Shown piece by piece: positions 48,193-58,854 of a stretch of 64,000 nt of DNA; position 1 is the stretch's first letter, and each line of letters begins with the position of its first letter. The position numbers were made by a program, and so were the translations under genes. Source of the stretch: Triplophysa rosa (lineage: Eukaryota; Chordata; Actinopteri; Cypriniformes; Nemacheilidae); the NCBI RefSeq assembly GCF_024868665.1, contig NC_079894.1, forward strand, positions 3,559,426-3,623,425. The letters run 5' to 3'. A model generated the notes under the pieces. That model saw nothing but the letters and a program-made list of their open reading frames with translations, made no database searches and was not told where the DNA came from.

Positions 48193-48249
48193 TTTTCTCA
48201 ACTCTCAGTTTAATTCCTGAACCAAAAAGGACCTTCCAGTTTGTTATCA
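48193..48249 (-). CDS. TRAJ: TRAJ segment J27
   Basis: ITNWKVLFGSGIKLRVEK, donor GTGAGT, heptamer CACAATG, nonamer ATAAAAACT. GSGI replaces GxGT. Confidence 0.92.
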
Positions 48250-48493
48250 CACAATGAAAGCAGTGCTTATAAAAACTGCAGCTACAATAACATGTCTGAC
48301 ATACTGTATAATGATTACGTTTCTCGCAATACATATATTTTTTCTGATTTGTCTTCAATAGTTTATTAGGAACAGCTTTTTTTAAAAGATCTACAAAAAT
48401 ATCTATCCAATCAACATAAAGTCCATAAAAGCAACATACTGAAAGAGCATTTGTTAGGATCATTTGTTTAAAAATGGAAACATATACACTTAC

Positions 48494-48550
48494 TTTGTTG
48501 TATTTTGAGTTGAGTCCCTTTCCCGAATATTATTCTAAGTCCATCATTCA
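48494..48550 (-). CDS. TRAJ: TRAJ segment J28
   Basis: NDGLRIIFGKGTQLKIQQ, donor GTAAGT, heptamer CACAACC. Belongs with the NDGxRIFF type of J10 and J19. Confidence 0.93.
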
Positions 48551-48970
48551 CACAACCTTTGACACCATTACAAATAGCCTACCTAGGCCCATCATTTTCT
48601 TTCTTGAAAGAAAATCATTCAACATATATTGATTATAGCCATATAACTCTCTATATATTTTCACATGAATATAAATAATTCATATTAATGCTCCTTTCTT
48701 ATTTCTAGTCTTACTTTTTAAACACATTACAGTTCAGAACTACCTAACTGCAATATAATTTAGTGATCGTTAATGTTGTTTATGATAGTTTATGAATGAA
48801 CTATTAATGTTTATGAATGTTTTGGATTAATTTTGATGTTAATATAGAAATTGCTTGATAAAAGTTTTTGATAAGAACCCTCATATCCTTACTATACTTT
48901 AAATATCGACAGCAACAACAGATTAACATGAAAATAGCTGCAGATTCAAAAAGATTATGAAAAAACTTAC

Positions 48971-49030
48971 TTGAAAGAATAATTAATTTGGTTCCAGAGC
49001 CAAATGTGATTTTTTGTACTCCTTGATTCA
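48971..49030 (-). CDS. TRAJ: TRAJ segment J29
   Basis: NQGVQKITFGSGTKLIILS, donor GTAAGT, heptamer CACAGCA. Paralogue of J24. Confidence 0.94.
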
Positions 49031-49440
49031 CACAGCATGTGTTCTTAATACAGTAACTATTGTCTACTACCGATGTTTGTGAAAACTATTGAGTTTGTAA
49101 GATACAATAAATTAAACAAAGTTGGAAAGATATAAAGATAAAATTAAATGCAAGCTTGTTATGGCACTGAATTTGCAAGAATTCACCAGAATTTTTTTTT
49201 AAAATCTCCTTTCTGTTAAGAACTTGTTTTTATTTGTTTTATTAATTCTTTAAGTAAATAATATGATTATTAACTGTTTAATTGTAAAATGTAAATTATT
49301 TTTTGATTTATTTGGTAGGTTTTAGATTCAGAACTGGCTTTTGTGGTCATGTTTTGTAATGTCTATTACTTTTAACATTGCAAATTAAAAGCTGAATATC
49401 TGAAGTGACTGCTATTATTATAAAATATAAAATGACTCAC

Positions 49441-49495
49441 GTGCAGTGACAACTAATTGAGTCCCTCTTCCAAATATAATATAGTAGCCAGTATG
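49441..49495 (-). CDS. TRAJ: TRAJ segment J30
   Basis: HTGYYIIFGRGTQLVVTA, donor GTGAGT. Heptamer CACATAA at 49496 with nonamer ACAAAAATT after 12 bp. Tyr replaces the Lys usual before II/VI-FG. Confidence 0.9.
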
Positions 49496-49615
49496 CACAT
49501 AAATTAACCATAGGACAAAAATTGAGTGAGCAATGGCAGAACAATAACTTGGTATTACGTTATAGATCATAGATCATAAACACAGATATTATACAAAATT
49601 AAACACCATACTCAC

Positions 49616-49678
49616 TAATTTCAACTTTCAACTGGGTCCCAGCTCCAAATATGACTTTTCCTATTCCTGCTGATGTCA
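49616..49678 (-). CDS. TRAJ: TRAJ segment J31
   Basis: TSAGIGKVIFGAGTQLKVEI, donor GTGAGT, heptamer CACACTA. One of the longer J segments. Confidence 0.93.
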
Positions 49679-49940
49679 CACACTACCATACACTCTATCA
49701 ATAACTACATACCCTTATATTACTATCAGTCTATCAATATCGACTCGCATCATTTGTACTTTAAGTGTCACTGCCAACTACCAAGTTAAAAAATGACATA
49801 TGGCAAATTGACAAATGTGCCCACGATCATATTCTGCCATTGCAAACACATATAAAAAGTCTATTGTTTTTAAGACATGCTGTTTGTAAACGCGTGTCTA
49901 AAAGTGTAAACGAACAAACTTTAAATACTTTAATACTTAC

Positions 49941-49997
49941 TAGCACCAACTGTCAGTTTAGTTCCTTCTCCGAAAATTATTTTTTGCCCACCAGTCA
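49941..49997 (-). CDS. TRAJ: TRAJ segment J32
   Basis: TGGQKIIFGEGTKLTVGA, donor GTAAGT, heptamer CACATTG. First unit of the triplicated block; copies are J40 and J44. Confidence 0.94.
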
Positions 49998-50319
49998 CAC
50001 ATTGCCATAGTCTTAAACAATAACCTGACTCTTCTGAACATACAGTATGTATGGTGGTTTCTGAAAACGATTCTTGCAAACGGACATCAGTTGTATGCGT
50101 ACATTAAGTACGGCTTAACTACGCAAATACATTTTAGGGCGCCTATATAAGAACTTTTTAAAGAATTTAAGGATTCTTCTGTTAGAGTCATTTACTATGC
50201 CATGTGATCATTTACGATTTACAAACGCCCTAAATAGTACTTGAACACAATTTTAGAGTCAATTAATAGTTACAATTATTAGAGAATTAGTGTATAAATA
50301 GAGTAAAAGTTTGACTTAC

Positions 50320-50376
50320 TTGACTGAACAATCAGTTGAGTACCATTTCCAAACACAATCTTTCCACCAGCAGTCA
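50320..50376 (-). CDS. TRAJ: TRAJ segment J33
   Basis: TAGGKIVFGNGTQLIVQS, donor GTAAGT, heptamer CACAGCT. Paralogues J41 and dead J45. Confidence 0.94.
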
Positions 50377-50473
50377 CACAGCTATCTGACTAACTACAAA
50401 AATGTGCTACACAACATGCAAACAAAATGATTTCTTTTAGGGCATCGTACCTTACAAAAATAATAAAATGTTT

Positions 50474-50673
50474 GGTAACACTTTAGTATAAGGACCAATT
50501 CTCGCTATTAAGTAGTTGCTTATTAGCATATTGGCATATAGGCATATATATGAATATGGCATACTGCATAACCATATTCTACATCCCTAATCCTACCCAA
50601 TACCTAAACCTAACATAGTCATAGTTAATAGTTTACTAAAACCGAGAACTGGACCTTAAAATAAAGTGTGACC
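50474..50673 (-). mobile_element. MITE, copy 3 of the 29095 family, inverted
   Basis: Starts GGTAACACTTTAGTATAAGG and ends CCTTAAAATAAAGTGTGACC. Shorter inside than the copies at 29.1 and 31.9 kb. Confidence 0.85.
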
Positions 50674-50952
50674 AAATGGGTAGATACACTATAATTGCAG
50701 TGTTTTATCCATGACTGAAGTGTCACATGAAAAAAACGCAGTGTAAACTATTCATTTACTATTGCTCTGTTTGGTTGTGTTTTATGGTTTTCTTTATGGT
50801 TTCAGAGAAATAGATTTTATACAACACATTTTATACATATAGTTAGCTTCCTTTGCCTTTTAGATAACGTTTGATGGAGCATATTTGGTGCTAAAAGGAT
50901 AACATTCATATTATGCAATATGTATGTTTTAGGAAAGAAAGTTTGGTCTTAC

Positions 50953-51006
50953 GAGATTCCACAATTAGTTTTGTTCCAGCTCCGAATGTGATCTTGTTAT
51001 AATTCA
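50953..51006 (-). CDS. TRAJ: TRAJ segment J34
   Basis: NYNKITFGAGTKLIVES, donor GTAAGA, heptamer CACACTA, nonamer GCAAAAACT. Paralogue of J46. Confidence 0.94.
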
Positions 51007-51130
51007 CACACTAACAAAACCCTCAGCAAAAACTCTCTGAACAATCATTCAACGATCTGTGAATGGGCTCATAGTACTTCTGTTACAACTGTTTTGTTAT
51101 TATTTCGTTTCTTTTTATGATGGTCAGATT

Positions 51131-51270
51131 TAGATGGTTAGAGCATGGCGCTAGCAACGCCAAGGTCATGGGTTCGATCCCAGGGGATTGCATATAGTCA
51201 GAAATAAATGTATTATACAATGCAATGTAAGTCGCTCTGGATAAAAGCGTGTGCCAAATGCATAAATGTT
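51131..51270 (+). mobile_element. tRNA-derived SINE
   Basis: TGGTTAGAGCATGGCGCTAG (A box) and GGTTCGATCCCAGG (B box) head, then the fish repeat tail (GTCGCTCTGGATAAAAGCG). Same family as 34594-34757. It is a SINE, not a functional tRNA gene. Confidence 0.88.
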
Positions 51271-51373
51271 AATTTAACTTTAGGAATGTGAGACTATCGG
51301 GCATAACGCTCAAATATGTTGTCCATGGAATAAGTAATTTTTGATATGTTCTTATACTTTAAACATGCAGATT

Positions 51374-51472
51374 TGTTTCAAGCTATTGTTGGGTAAAGTA
51401 TGGACAAAACCAACTTTTTGGTTAAAAAGTCATCTGTCTTGTGTTACTGCTACCCAACAATAGCTTGAAACA
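51374..51472. repeat. Perfect 22-bp inverted repeat with 55-bp loop
   Basis: 51374-51395 and 51451-51472 are exact complements (core CAAGCTATTGTTGGGTA). AACCCAGC/ACCCGAC motifs follow, relating it to the repeat ends at 13032 and 22583. Confidence 0.8.
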
Positions 51473-51566
51473 ACCCAGCATTGATACATTTATAACCCGA
51501 CCGCTGGTTTTGTTCATATTTTACCCGACAATGTTACTTATTCTTATAAAAACACATTGTACTTAC

Positions 51567-51623
51567 TAGAGTAAACGGTTAGCTGTGTTCCCTGACCAAA
51601 TGTGATCTTGTTGCCATAATTCA
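51567..51623 (-). CDS. TRAJ: TRAJ segment J35
   Basis: NYGNKITFGQGTQLTVYS, donor GTAAGT. Heptamer CACTGTG (position 4 changed), nonamer GCAACAACC. Nearly identical to J42. Confidence 0.93.
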
Positions 51624-51781
51624 CACTGTGTTAAATACCACAGCAACAACCTCTGGACGGAAGTGAAATGACTAGAGATTATTATTACTGCTTTACCTCT
51701 AACCAGACACCTTATGAATACAATTTACAAAGATTTGTAGTGCCTTCTGGACAAAAACAAGCTGAACTTTAAAAAACTTAC

Positions 51782-51841
51782 TTCTTTCCACATGTAACAT
51801 TGTCCCTTTACCAAAGATGACCTTGGCTGTTCCAGGAGTCA
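51782..51841 (-). CDS. TRAJ: TRAJ segment J36
   Basis: TPGTAKVIFGKGTMLHVER, donor GTAAGT, heptamer CACAACA, nonamer ACAAAAACT. Paralogues J43 and J47 share GTMLHV. Confidence 0.94.
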
Positions 51842-52308
51842 CACAACACAAACAGTCCTCACAAAAACTACCATGACGGCATGACAAGTGTAATAGTTTA
51901 AATGCTTCGACAGACGAAAGAAAAAGGTATAATAATAAATGACGTGTTACAATGATTGTTATTATTAAATATTATTTGTTTTAATATAGTGTTTGCATGC
52001 AAACACAGGATTAGATCAATAATATTAATGATTAAAACCTAAAACCTAACAATTAGCAATCTGAAACTTTTTTGGGTTTGGCTAGACATCGTCTAACATG
52101 ACTTTTATTTAACAGCTTGTAATATTTTGTAATTTATTGTAAATTAGGTTTTTTTTGTTTCTTCATTTTGAGTTAAGTTAAGATTGATTTATGATGCAAG
52201 ACTAGACATTATAAAGCATATTATGCTAAACTGATGGATCAGTTGAATTAAACTGCTTTCATTTTTATAACAAGAACATCTGTGATAAAATAAAATATGA
52301 CGTCTTAC

Positions 52309-52368
52309 GATATTCAACAGTTAGAGTGGTTCCACGTCCAAAGATGATCTTGTTGTTGTTATTATTCA
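52309..52368 (-). CDS. TRAJ: TRAJ segment J37
   Basis: NNNNNKIIFGRGTTLTVEY, donor GTAAGA, heptamer CACAGTA. The five Asn come from a small AAC/GTT repeat, so the CDR3 end is unusually polar. Paralogue of J48. Confidence 0.93.
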
Positions 52369-52814
52369 CACAGTAACAAACACTCAAACAAAAATATCTT
52401 GAAGGAAGCCTTTGATCCAACTACTGTTTATACCGTAACCGTATACATAATTCATATTTTACAACTAACTATCTTGTTTACTATTGACTGACCAGACGCA
52501 AACATAATTGTTTGGGTTTTTTGTTAAAATGCTTGCCAATATGAGTATTTATGTTGCAATAAAATCTAATGGTATGGTGTTGGTATGGAACTATTGGTTG
52601 GTATGGCGGACAATAAAAAATAATTAAAATACTTCAAATTATGGTATTGTTAACAGTAAATCACAGTCAGCTATAGTTCATTTCTATGACGTTATTACGG
52701 TGTACAACCTGTTAATCCATTACTACATTCATAATATAACAGAATCTCTTAATGCTTTTATAAATTAAACTGTGAAATGTAATTTGATTGACAAAAAGAC
52801 AAAAAAATTCTTAC

Positions 52815-52874
52815 TGGATTCCACCGAGAGCAAAGTTCCACTTCCAAAAATGACTTTGTACATGCCATCATACA
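52815..52874 (-). CDS. TRAJ: TRAJ segment J38
   Basis: YDGMYKVIFGSGTLLSVES, donor GTAAGA, heptamer CACACTG, nonamer GAAAAAGCA. Confidence 0.92.
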
Positions 52875-53298
52875 CACACTGCTAAAGCTCTACGAAAAAG
52901 CAATAATCAAGGGCTCCCAGAAAACATTAAAATTGTGTTTTATGATCGATTAACTTTAGGGGCTTGAAGGTGGAATGTGTAATTTTAGCACGATTAGCAT
53001 CAACAAATGGATTTGTAAATATTATGACTGGTTTTCAGACAGGTTTTATGAACATTCCCCATTGTCTGCCATATTATATATAAACTGCGCTTTAATGCGT
53101 TAACAATTGGGTATTCCTGTTTGACTGACATGGAGAACTAAAATTAGTTGGTTACTGACAATGTTAGTTATTTAAACGGGCATTTTCTAAAGGTAAGGAC
53201 TGGACAGCATCAGTTTTCTCTATAGAAAAGATTTAGACAAGCTTAAAGATTGTTGATAAGAAATCACAAAATATAAATGGCAAAGCCGCATCACTTAC

Positions 53299-53355
53299 GT
53301 GTTTCAATATGCACTTGGGTTCCTCTTCCAAAGATTAACTTGTAATTGTTAGTCA
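53299..53355 (-). CDS. TRAJ: TRAJ segment J39
   Basis: TNNYKLIFGRGTQVHIET, donor GTAAGT, heptamer CACAGAC. Confidence 0.94.
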
Positions 53356-53558
53356 CACAGACAGTAGCTACATAACAAATACCTCGCCCAATTTAACTAA
53401 CGTGTCCGCGATCATATTCTGCGCCAACACAAAAGTTTTGTCTATGTTTTTTTATAAAGTTGTTTGTAAACTCACGTAATCTAAAAGATCTCGATGAAGC
53501 CTAATACATACATTTCAAAATGTTCAAAAATGTTGAAATTCATAAATACAGTACTTAC

Positions 53559-53618
53559 TAGCAACAACTGTCAGTTTAGTTCCTTCTCCGAAAATGATTT
53601 TTCTTGCATTAGTTGTCA
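53559..53618 (-). CDS. TRAJ: TRAJ segment J40
   Basis: TTNARKIIFGEGTKLTVVA, donor GTAAGT, heptamer CACACTG. Second copy of the J32 type; the flank past the RSS is also shared. Confidence 0.94.
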
Positions 53619-53988
53619 CACACTGCCATAGTCTTAAACAATAACCTGACTGCTGCAAGATAATGTACCACATTCATGTTTCTCAAACAATCAATTGAGT
53701 GACATCTTTTATAGATGCTAATGAATTAGCATTCATACATTAATTATGGATTAAGTGTAAACACATAACATTAACTTGACTATTTTTGATGTATAGAATC
53801 ATTTAGTATGTGAGAGCTACTGTATGTGACATGTGATTTTTAAAAATGACGCTTAAACAATGCTTAGCTTGAATAGCACTTGAACTCAAAAGTAAATTTT
53901 TGGATTCAATTCATGGTTAACTATAAAGATCTATTCAAATATTAGCAAATAACTAAAATATACAGTTTGAAGAAACTAATTCACTTAC

Positions 53989-54045
53989 TTGACTGAACGA
54001 TCAGTTGAGTACCATTTCCAAATATCATCTTTACACCAGTAGTCA
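53989..54045 (-). CDS. TRAJ: TRAJ segment J41
   Basis: TTGVKMIFGNGTQLIVQS, donor GTAAGT, heptamer CACAGCT. Paralogue of J33. Confidence 0.94.
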
Positions 54046-54596
54046 CACAGCTATCTAGCCAACTACAAAAATGTGCTACATCCCAAGCTGATTTCTTATT
54101 AAAGCATCATTATCTTATTTTAAAATGAAATAAGATAGAAATAATTGTAACGAATATGTTTAGATACACTGATAGCATTGTTTTATCAGCAATGTTAATG
54201 AAAAAGTGTTAATTTTATATTGTTAAAAAACAACTAATTTCTACTCGTTTCATCTAAAACATAGCTGTCAATTTTTTTTATTCTTAGCACTATTGACCTA
54301 TTGTCTTTTTTTCGTTGTTTTGCTTGCCTAGTTTTTTTGTTTCATCTAGAACATTTTACACTATGTTACACAGATTGTCTATTTGTATTGGATTGTCTGT
54401 TAAATGCAAAAAAATAGGTGCATGAATTAAATTTCTATTATGTACTATGCAGTTAAAACTATTTGTTCATATTTATTACATACTTTTAATTTTATTACTT
54501 TGATTTGGGAATGTGTGACTTTCGGCTATGACATAGAAAAAAACAACATTTGTCCAAGTTATTACTTCTTTTTATAAACAAACACATTGTACTTAC

Positions 54597-54653
54597 TAGA
54601 GTAAACGGTTAGCTGTGTTCCCTGACCAAATGTGATCTTGTTGTCGTAATTCA
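54597..54653 (-). CDS. TRAJ: TRAJ segment J42
   Basis: NYDNKITFGQGTQLTVYS, donor GTAAGT, heptamer CACTGTG. Differs from J35 at one residue (D for G). Confidence 0.93.
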
Positions 54654-54830
54654 CACTGTGCTAATTACCTGAGCAACAACCATTGGACTGAAATAATGAA
54701 GCGAAATTACTTGACACACATTATTCCTGCTTTACCTCTTTTTAACCCAACACCTTATGAATTTATGTACAATTTACAAAAGTTTGTAGTGTCTTCTAGA
54801 CAAAACAAGCTGAACTTTTACAAATCTTAC

Positions 54831-54890
54831 TTGTATCCACATGTAACATCGTCCCTTGTCCAAAGATGATCTTTTCTGAACCAGTAGTCA
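54831..54890 (-). CDS. TRAJ: TRAJ segment J43
   Basis: TTGSEKIIFGQGTMLHVDT, donor GTAAGA, heptamer CACACTA. Paralogue of J36 and J47. Confidence 0.94.
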
Positions 54891-55134
54891 CACACTACAA
54901 ACAAGCCTCACAAAAACAACCATAGACGGCAAAACAAATCTAATAGTTTCAATGTTTCAACAAAAAAACTTATTGCAAGATTTATAAACAGAATTTTGAA
55001 ATATTACTAAGCATGCTTTATTTTAATAGTGTTTGCATAGCTCTGCCGCAAATATAATACTTTGAATATTCTGAAATGTTTTTTATAGTCATTTAAAAAA
55101 GCAAAACATTTGCTTGAAATATTTTAATACTTAC

Positions 55135-55194
55135 TAGCAACAACTGTCAGTTTAGTTCCTTTTCCGAAATTGATTTTCAGTGCGTCAACTCTCA
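55135..55194 (-). CDS. TRAJ: TRAJ segment J44
   Basis: RVDALKINFGKGTKLTVVA, donor GTAAGT, perfect heptamer CACAGTG. Third copy of the J32 type with a diverged CDR3 end. Confidence 0.93.
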
Positions 55195-55263
55195 CACAGT
55201 GCAATAGTCTTAAACAATAATCTGATCATCGCAAACTAATGTCGCTAATAATTCATGTTTTTA

Positions 55264-55319
55264 AAACTGAACGATCAGCTGAGTATCATTTCCAAATATC
55301 GCCTTTACACCAGTAGTCA
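55264..55319 (-). pseudogene. TRAJ pseudogene J45
   Basis: TTGVKAIFGNDTQLIVQ: the second Gly of FGxG is Asp and the donor has been replaced by TTTTAAAAA, so it cannot splice to C. Heptamer CACAGCT persists. It sits only 70 bp from the J44 coding end, whereas J32-J33 and J40-J41 are several hundred bp apart, so a deletion removed its 3' flank. Confidence 0.88.
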
Positions 55320-55650
55320 CACAGCTATCTAACTACAAAAATGCGCTACACAACATGTAAACAAACCGATTTCTTTTAGGGCATCAAAACCTTAAATTAT
55401 AAACATAAACTATTACTGCAGTGTTTTATCAGCAATATGACTTAAAGTAAATGTGAAGTTTACATCATTAACATTACATTAGATTACGAAAGTGTAACAT
55501 TTTTTATTTCCTCTCACTTATATTGACCGTTTCTGTCTGTTTTTGTTCCTTTTGCTTGCTAAGTTTCATTGTTATAGAGAATATGTGACATTTTATACAA
55601 AGCCTATTATGTAATATGTATGTTTTTAGGAAGAAAAAGTTTGGTCTTAC

Positions 55651-55704
55651 GAGATTCCACAATTAGTCTTGTTCCTGCTCCGAATGTGATCTTGTCGTAA
55701 TTCA
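55651..55704 (-). CDS. TRAJ: TRAJ segment J46
   Basis: NYDKITFGAGTRLIVES, donor GTAAGA, heptamer CACACTA, nonamer GCAAAAACT. Paralogue of J34. Confidence 0.94.
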
Positions 55705-55985
55705 CACACTAACAAAACCCTCAGCAAAAACTCTTTGAACATTCAGGGCTCTTTATCTTACAACTTAACTCCCGTTAGAATTGTTTTGTTGTTTTTTTTA
55801 CAATGGTCCAATTTACGTACATTTTAATATCATAAATTTGACTTGAAAAATACGCATGACTCGCGGCCATGACGTTCAAGAAATATTTCCTTCATTTCAC
55901 TTGACACCTAATGAATGTATGTACAATTTACAAAAAACTGTAGTGTCTTCTGGACACAAACAAGCTGAACTTTTACAAATCTTAC

Positions 55986-56045
55986 TTGTTTCCACATGTA
56001 ACATCGTCCCTTTTCCAAAGATGATCTTGTATGTGCCAAAAGTCA
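55986..56045 (-). CDS. TRAJ: TRAJ segment J47
   Basis: TFGTYKIIFGKGTMLHVET, donor GTAAGA, heptamer CACAATA. Paralogue of J36 and J43. Confidence 0.94.
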
Positions 56046-56397
56046 CACAATACAAACAGACCTCACAAAAACAACCATAGACGGCAAAGCAAATCTAAGT
56101 TTAAATGTTTCAATAGAAAAAATATAAATTGCTTGTTACAATGATTTATAGCATTATATAATAATATATATTATATAATTCTAACCCAATAACAGTCAGC
56201 ATCAGCATATCTGTTTGGCTGTTTTGGTTTGAGAACGACAACATGATATTAATCATTATCAAGTAACCTGTAACTACACTTTGAAATTTCTTTCAGTTAG
56301 GTCAAATAGTATAAGATTATTTAGAAATTACATTTCATGCTCCATTACTATAAGAACATGGAAGGTAAACTGATAAAATGAAGAAAATCAGTCTTAC

Positions 56398-56457
56398 GAG
56401 ATTCAACACGTAATGTTGTTCCACGTCCAAAAATGATCTTGTTGTTCCCGTAATTCA
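56398..56457 (-). CDS. TRAJ: TRAJ segment J48
   Basis: NYGNNKIIFGRGTTLRVES, donor GTAAGA, perfect heptamer CACAGTG. Paralogue of J37. Confidence 0.94.
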
Positions 56458-56668
56458 CACAGTGACAAACCATCAAACAAAAAAGCTCCTTTTATTCACC
56501 ACTTTTTAAACTGTATAAATACTGTATATTTTATCCCTAATTATCTTGTTTACTGACTGAACAGTCACCAGCATAAGTGTTATGGATTTTTTGCTAAAAC
56601 TGCATACGATGCTCAATTATCGTATTGTTATCACACATTCTAAACTACACAGACAGTATTGTCTAGTC

Positions 56669-56968
56669 CAGTAGTTCTCAAACTGGGGGCCGTGGCCCCT
56701 GGGGGGGCCCCGAGATGGATCCAGGGGGGCCACAGATTTTGTGGCATTTTATGAAATATAGAAATTGATCATAGATTTTATGCAATCAAACATCAGAAAA
56801 ATAAGACCACCGGACAAAAGAATTGATGTTTCAGCATTGTATAACCGAATATGTTTTTGTTTAAATAAAAATGTAAAATTTAAGATTATAATACTTTATT
56901 TGGGGGGCCGCAAGGCGATGCACTCTACACAAAGGGAGCCTTACAACGAAAAAGTTTAAAGACCACTG
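56669..56968. mobile_element. 300-bp hAT-type MITE with 8-bp target duplication
   Basis: Starts CAGTAGTTCTCAAACTGGGG and ends AAAGACCACTG. Both sides carry the identical 8-bp GTCTAGTC (56661-56668 and 56969-56976), the signature length for hAT transposons. Confidence 0.9.
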
Positions 56969-57046
56969 GTCTAGTCTAGTATTTTCACGTGGCTATGGCC
57001 TTTTTGTGGAAGCTATTAATAAATATATTATTCATGAGCCTCTTAC

Positions 57047-57107
57047 TTGCTTTTACGTTTAGCATTGTCCCTCTTCCAAAGATGATCCTGCTGACCCCCA
57101 TATTTCA
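57047..57107 (-). CDS. TRAJ: TRAJ segment J49
   Basis: NMGVSRIIFGRGTMLNVKA, donor GTAAGA, heptamer CACATCA. Germline length is one base longer than the neighbouring 60-nt J segments; the frame is set at the junction. Confidence 0.92.
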
Positions 57108-57232
57108 CACATCAGAAAGAGTCTGGTAACTGAATCAGTGCTAATCTATCAGCTAAATTGTCACAAAAACTTTCTTAATGTACTTTTAAATACAGAAATA
57201 ATCAAAACATCAAGACAGATGTTGGTACTTAC

Positions 57233-57289
57233 TGGTTACGACGGTTAACTTTGTCCCTGTGCCAAATATAATCTTATAGCTTGATGTCA
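57233..57289 (-). CDS. TRAJ: TRAJ segment J50
   Basis: TSSYKIIFGTGTKLTVVT, donor GTAAGT, heptamer CACACTG. Only ~125 bp from J49, the closest intact pair in the array. Confidence 0.94.
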
Positions 57290-57440
57290 CACACTGCTTG
57301 GACCCTCAACAAATTCACGTGCACTATTTGATAGCTGTATTGTCATCTTGCTTTTTGCTCACATCAGTTAAACTTGCCACATTGTGTTCACAGCTTAACT
57401 TAATATTTTTAATTATATATTAAAGAAAATGTTGTCTTAC

Positions 57441-57500
57441 GTGATTGTATGAATAATTTTGTTCCTGATCCAAAGATGAGCTTTCGTGTAGCGTCATTCA
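57441..57500 (-). CDS. TRAJ: TRAJ segment J51
   Basis: NDATRKLIFGSGTKLFIQS, donor GTAAGA, perfect heptamer CACAGTG. Confidence 0.94.
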
Positions 57501-57875
57501 CACAGTGAAAAACTTCTCTTCAAAAAAACTACTCAGAGGGAACAATGGCTCTGTTTCTTATATTCTCCAAAAATTTAATTATATTATTTAAAAATCCAAA
57601 GCTTTATATAAATCAACTGAGAAAAATGAGAAATCCTTTTTATGTTTTTCAAATGACATACCACTTATTTTAAGCATTCACACACTTCGGGAGCTTTGCC
57701 ATTTAAAATAAAAGTAATTAAAGATTAACCTTAAATATTAAATTGAGGATTAAAGTAAAGATTATTCGTAAATATCTCATCCATATTTAGATGTTACCTA
57801 TAATAAGTCAAATAGAGCGTATTCATTAAAACGAAATGCTCTTAAATGCTCTTATATATAAGATTAAACTCTTAC

Positions 57876-57935
57876 TTGACTGGATATACAGTTTGGTCCC
57901 TCTTCCAAAATAAATTCTCTTAGTCCCATCATTCA
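57876..57935 (-). CDS. TRAJ: TRAJ segment J52
   Basis: NDGTKRIYFGRGTKLYIQS, donor GTAAGA, heptamer CACACTA. NDGT type, with J55 and J57. Confidence 0.94.
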
Positions 57936-58148
57936 CACACTAACTATCCACACAGCGAAAACTCCCTTCATGTCAATGAAAGACTTATATATCAGTCTTT
58001 CGCTTATTTTATTATTAAAATAATATTGATGATTTTTTTAAATACTGTATATACAGTATGTGATATTAGTTGCATCACAATATTTATGCCTACATCCAAT
58101 TATTGCCACGTTAAAATAGGCTATAGAATCGCAATTAAAAGTCCTTAC

Positions 58149-58208
58149 TTGATTGAACTTTTAAAGTTGTTCCTTGAGCAAAAATGATCTTTCTCCCACT
58201 AGTATCCA
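58149..58208 (-). CDS. TRAJ: TRAJ segment J53, FAQG variant
   Basis: DTSGRKIIFAQGTTLKVQS, donor GTAAGG, heptamer CACAACA, nonamer ACAAAAACT. Identical to J56 except Ala for the first Gly (GCT against GGT), a single base. Confidence 0.9.
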
Positions 58209-58570
58209 CACAACAGAAACAATCTAAACAAAAACTACACCAGCTACCACTAACATGTATTTTACACATACTCTGATTACAAACTGTACAATAATAATAA
58301 CGCTGTCAGGCCTAATTTTTGTAATGCTTTAGCACTGATTTACACTACAGTCTGTTATTCTAAATAAAAGTCATAACTGTAGTTCAGTAGTTATTTTAAT
58401 ATTATAGATTATAGTCATTAGTCATTTAATATTATAGATTATAGTCATTAGATCAGTAACAGTTCACTTTTTAATTTTTTTAACAGATTTTTAAGGAATG
58501 TAGACTGTATGTGATTAGTTACATCTTGTTTTTGCCAGATTTACATAGATTAGGAATTAAAAGTCCTTAC

Positions 58571-58630
58571 TTGATTCTACTTTTAAAGTTGTTCCTTGAC
58601 CAAAAATGATCTTTCTCCCACCAACATCCA
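58571..58630 (-). CDS. TRAJ: TRAJ segment J54
   Basis: DVGGRKIIFGQGTTLKVES, donor GTAAGG, heptamer CACATCA. Third member of the J53/J56 type. Confidence 0.94.
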
Positions 58631-58854
58631 CACATCAGCAGGAATCTAAACAAAAACTAGACCTCCTTCCAGGAACTGGTGCTATAGTGTACATAGTGTT
58701 TATTACAACCTGTAATATTATTCCTCTTATTAAAGTCTTTTTTTTTGTAAGGCTTGAGCATTTTCAGTTTCAGACTTTTGACTAACTGTTGAGCGTTATA
58801 TTTTACATTGTGAAGTGAATGCGTTTCTCAACGTTTTTATTTAAATGCTCTTAC

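Noticed and set aside
51131..51270. tRNA gene
   Set aside because: A- and B-box-like motifs are present, but the rest does not fold as a tRNA and the unit carries the SINE tail seen elsewhere.
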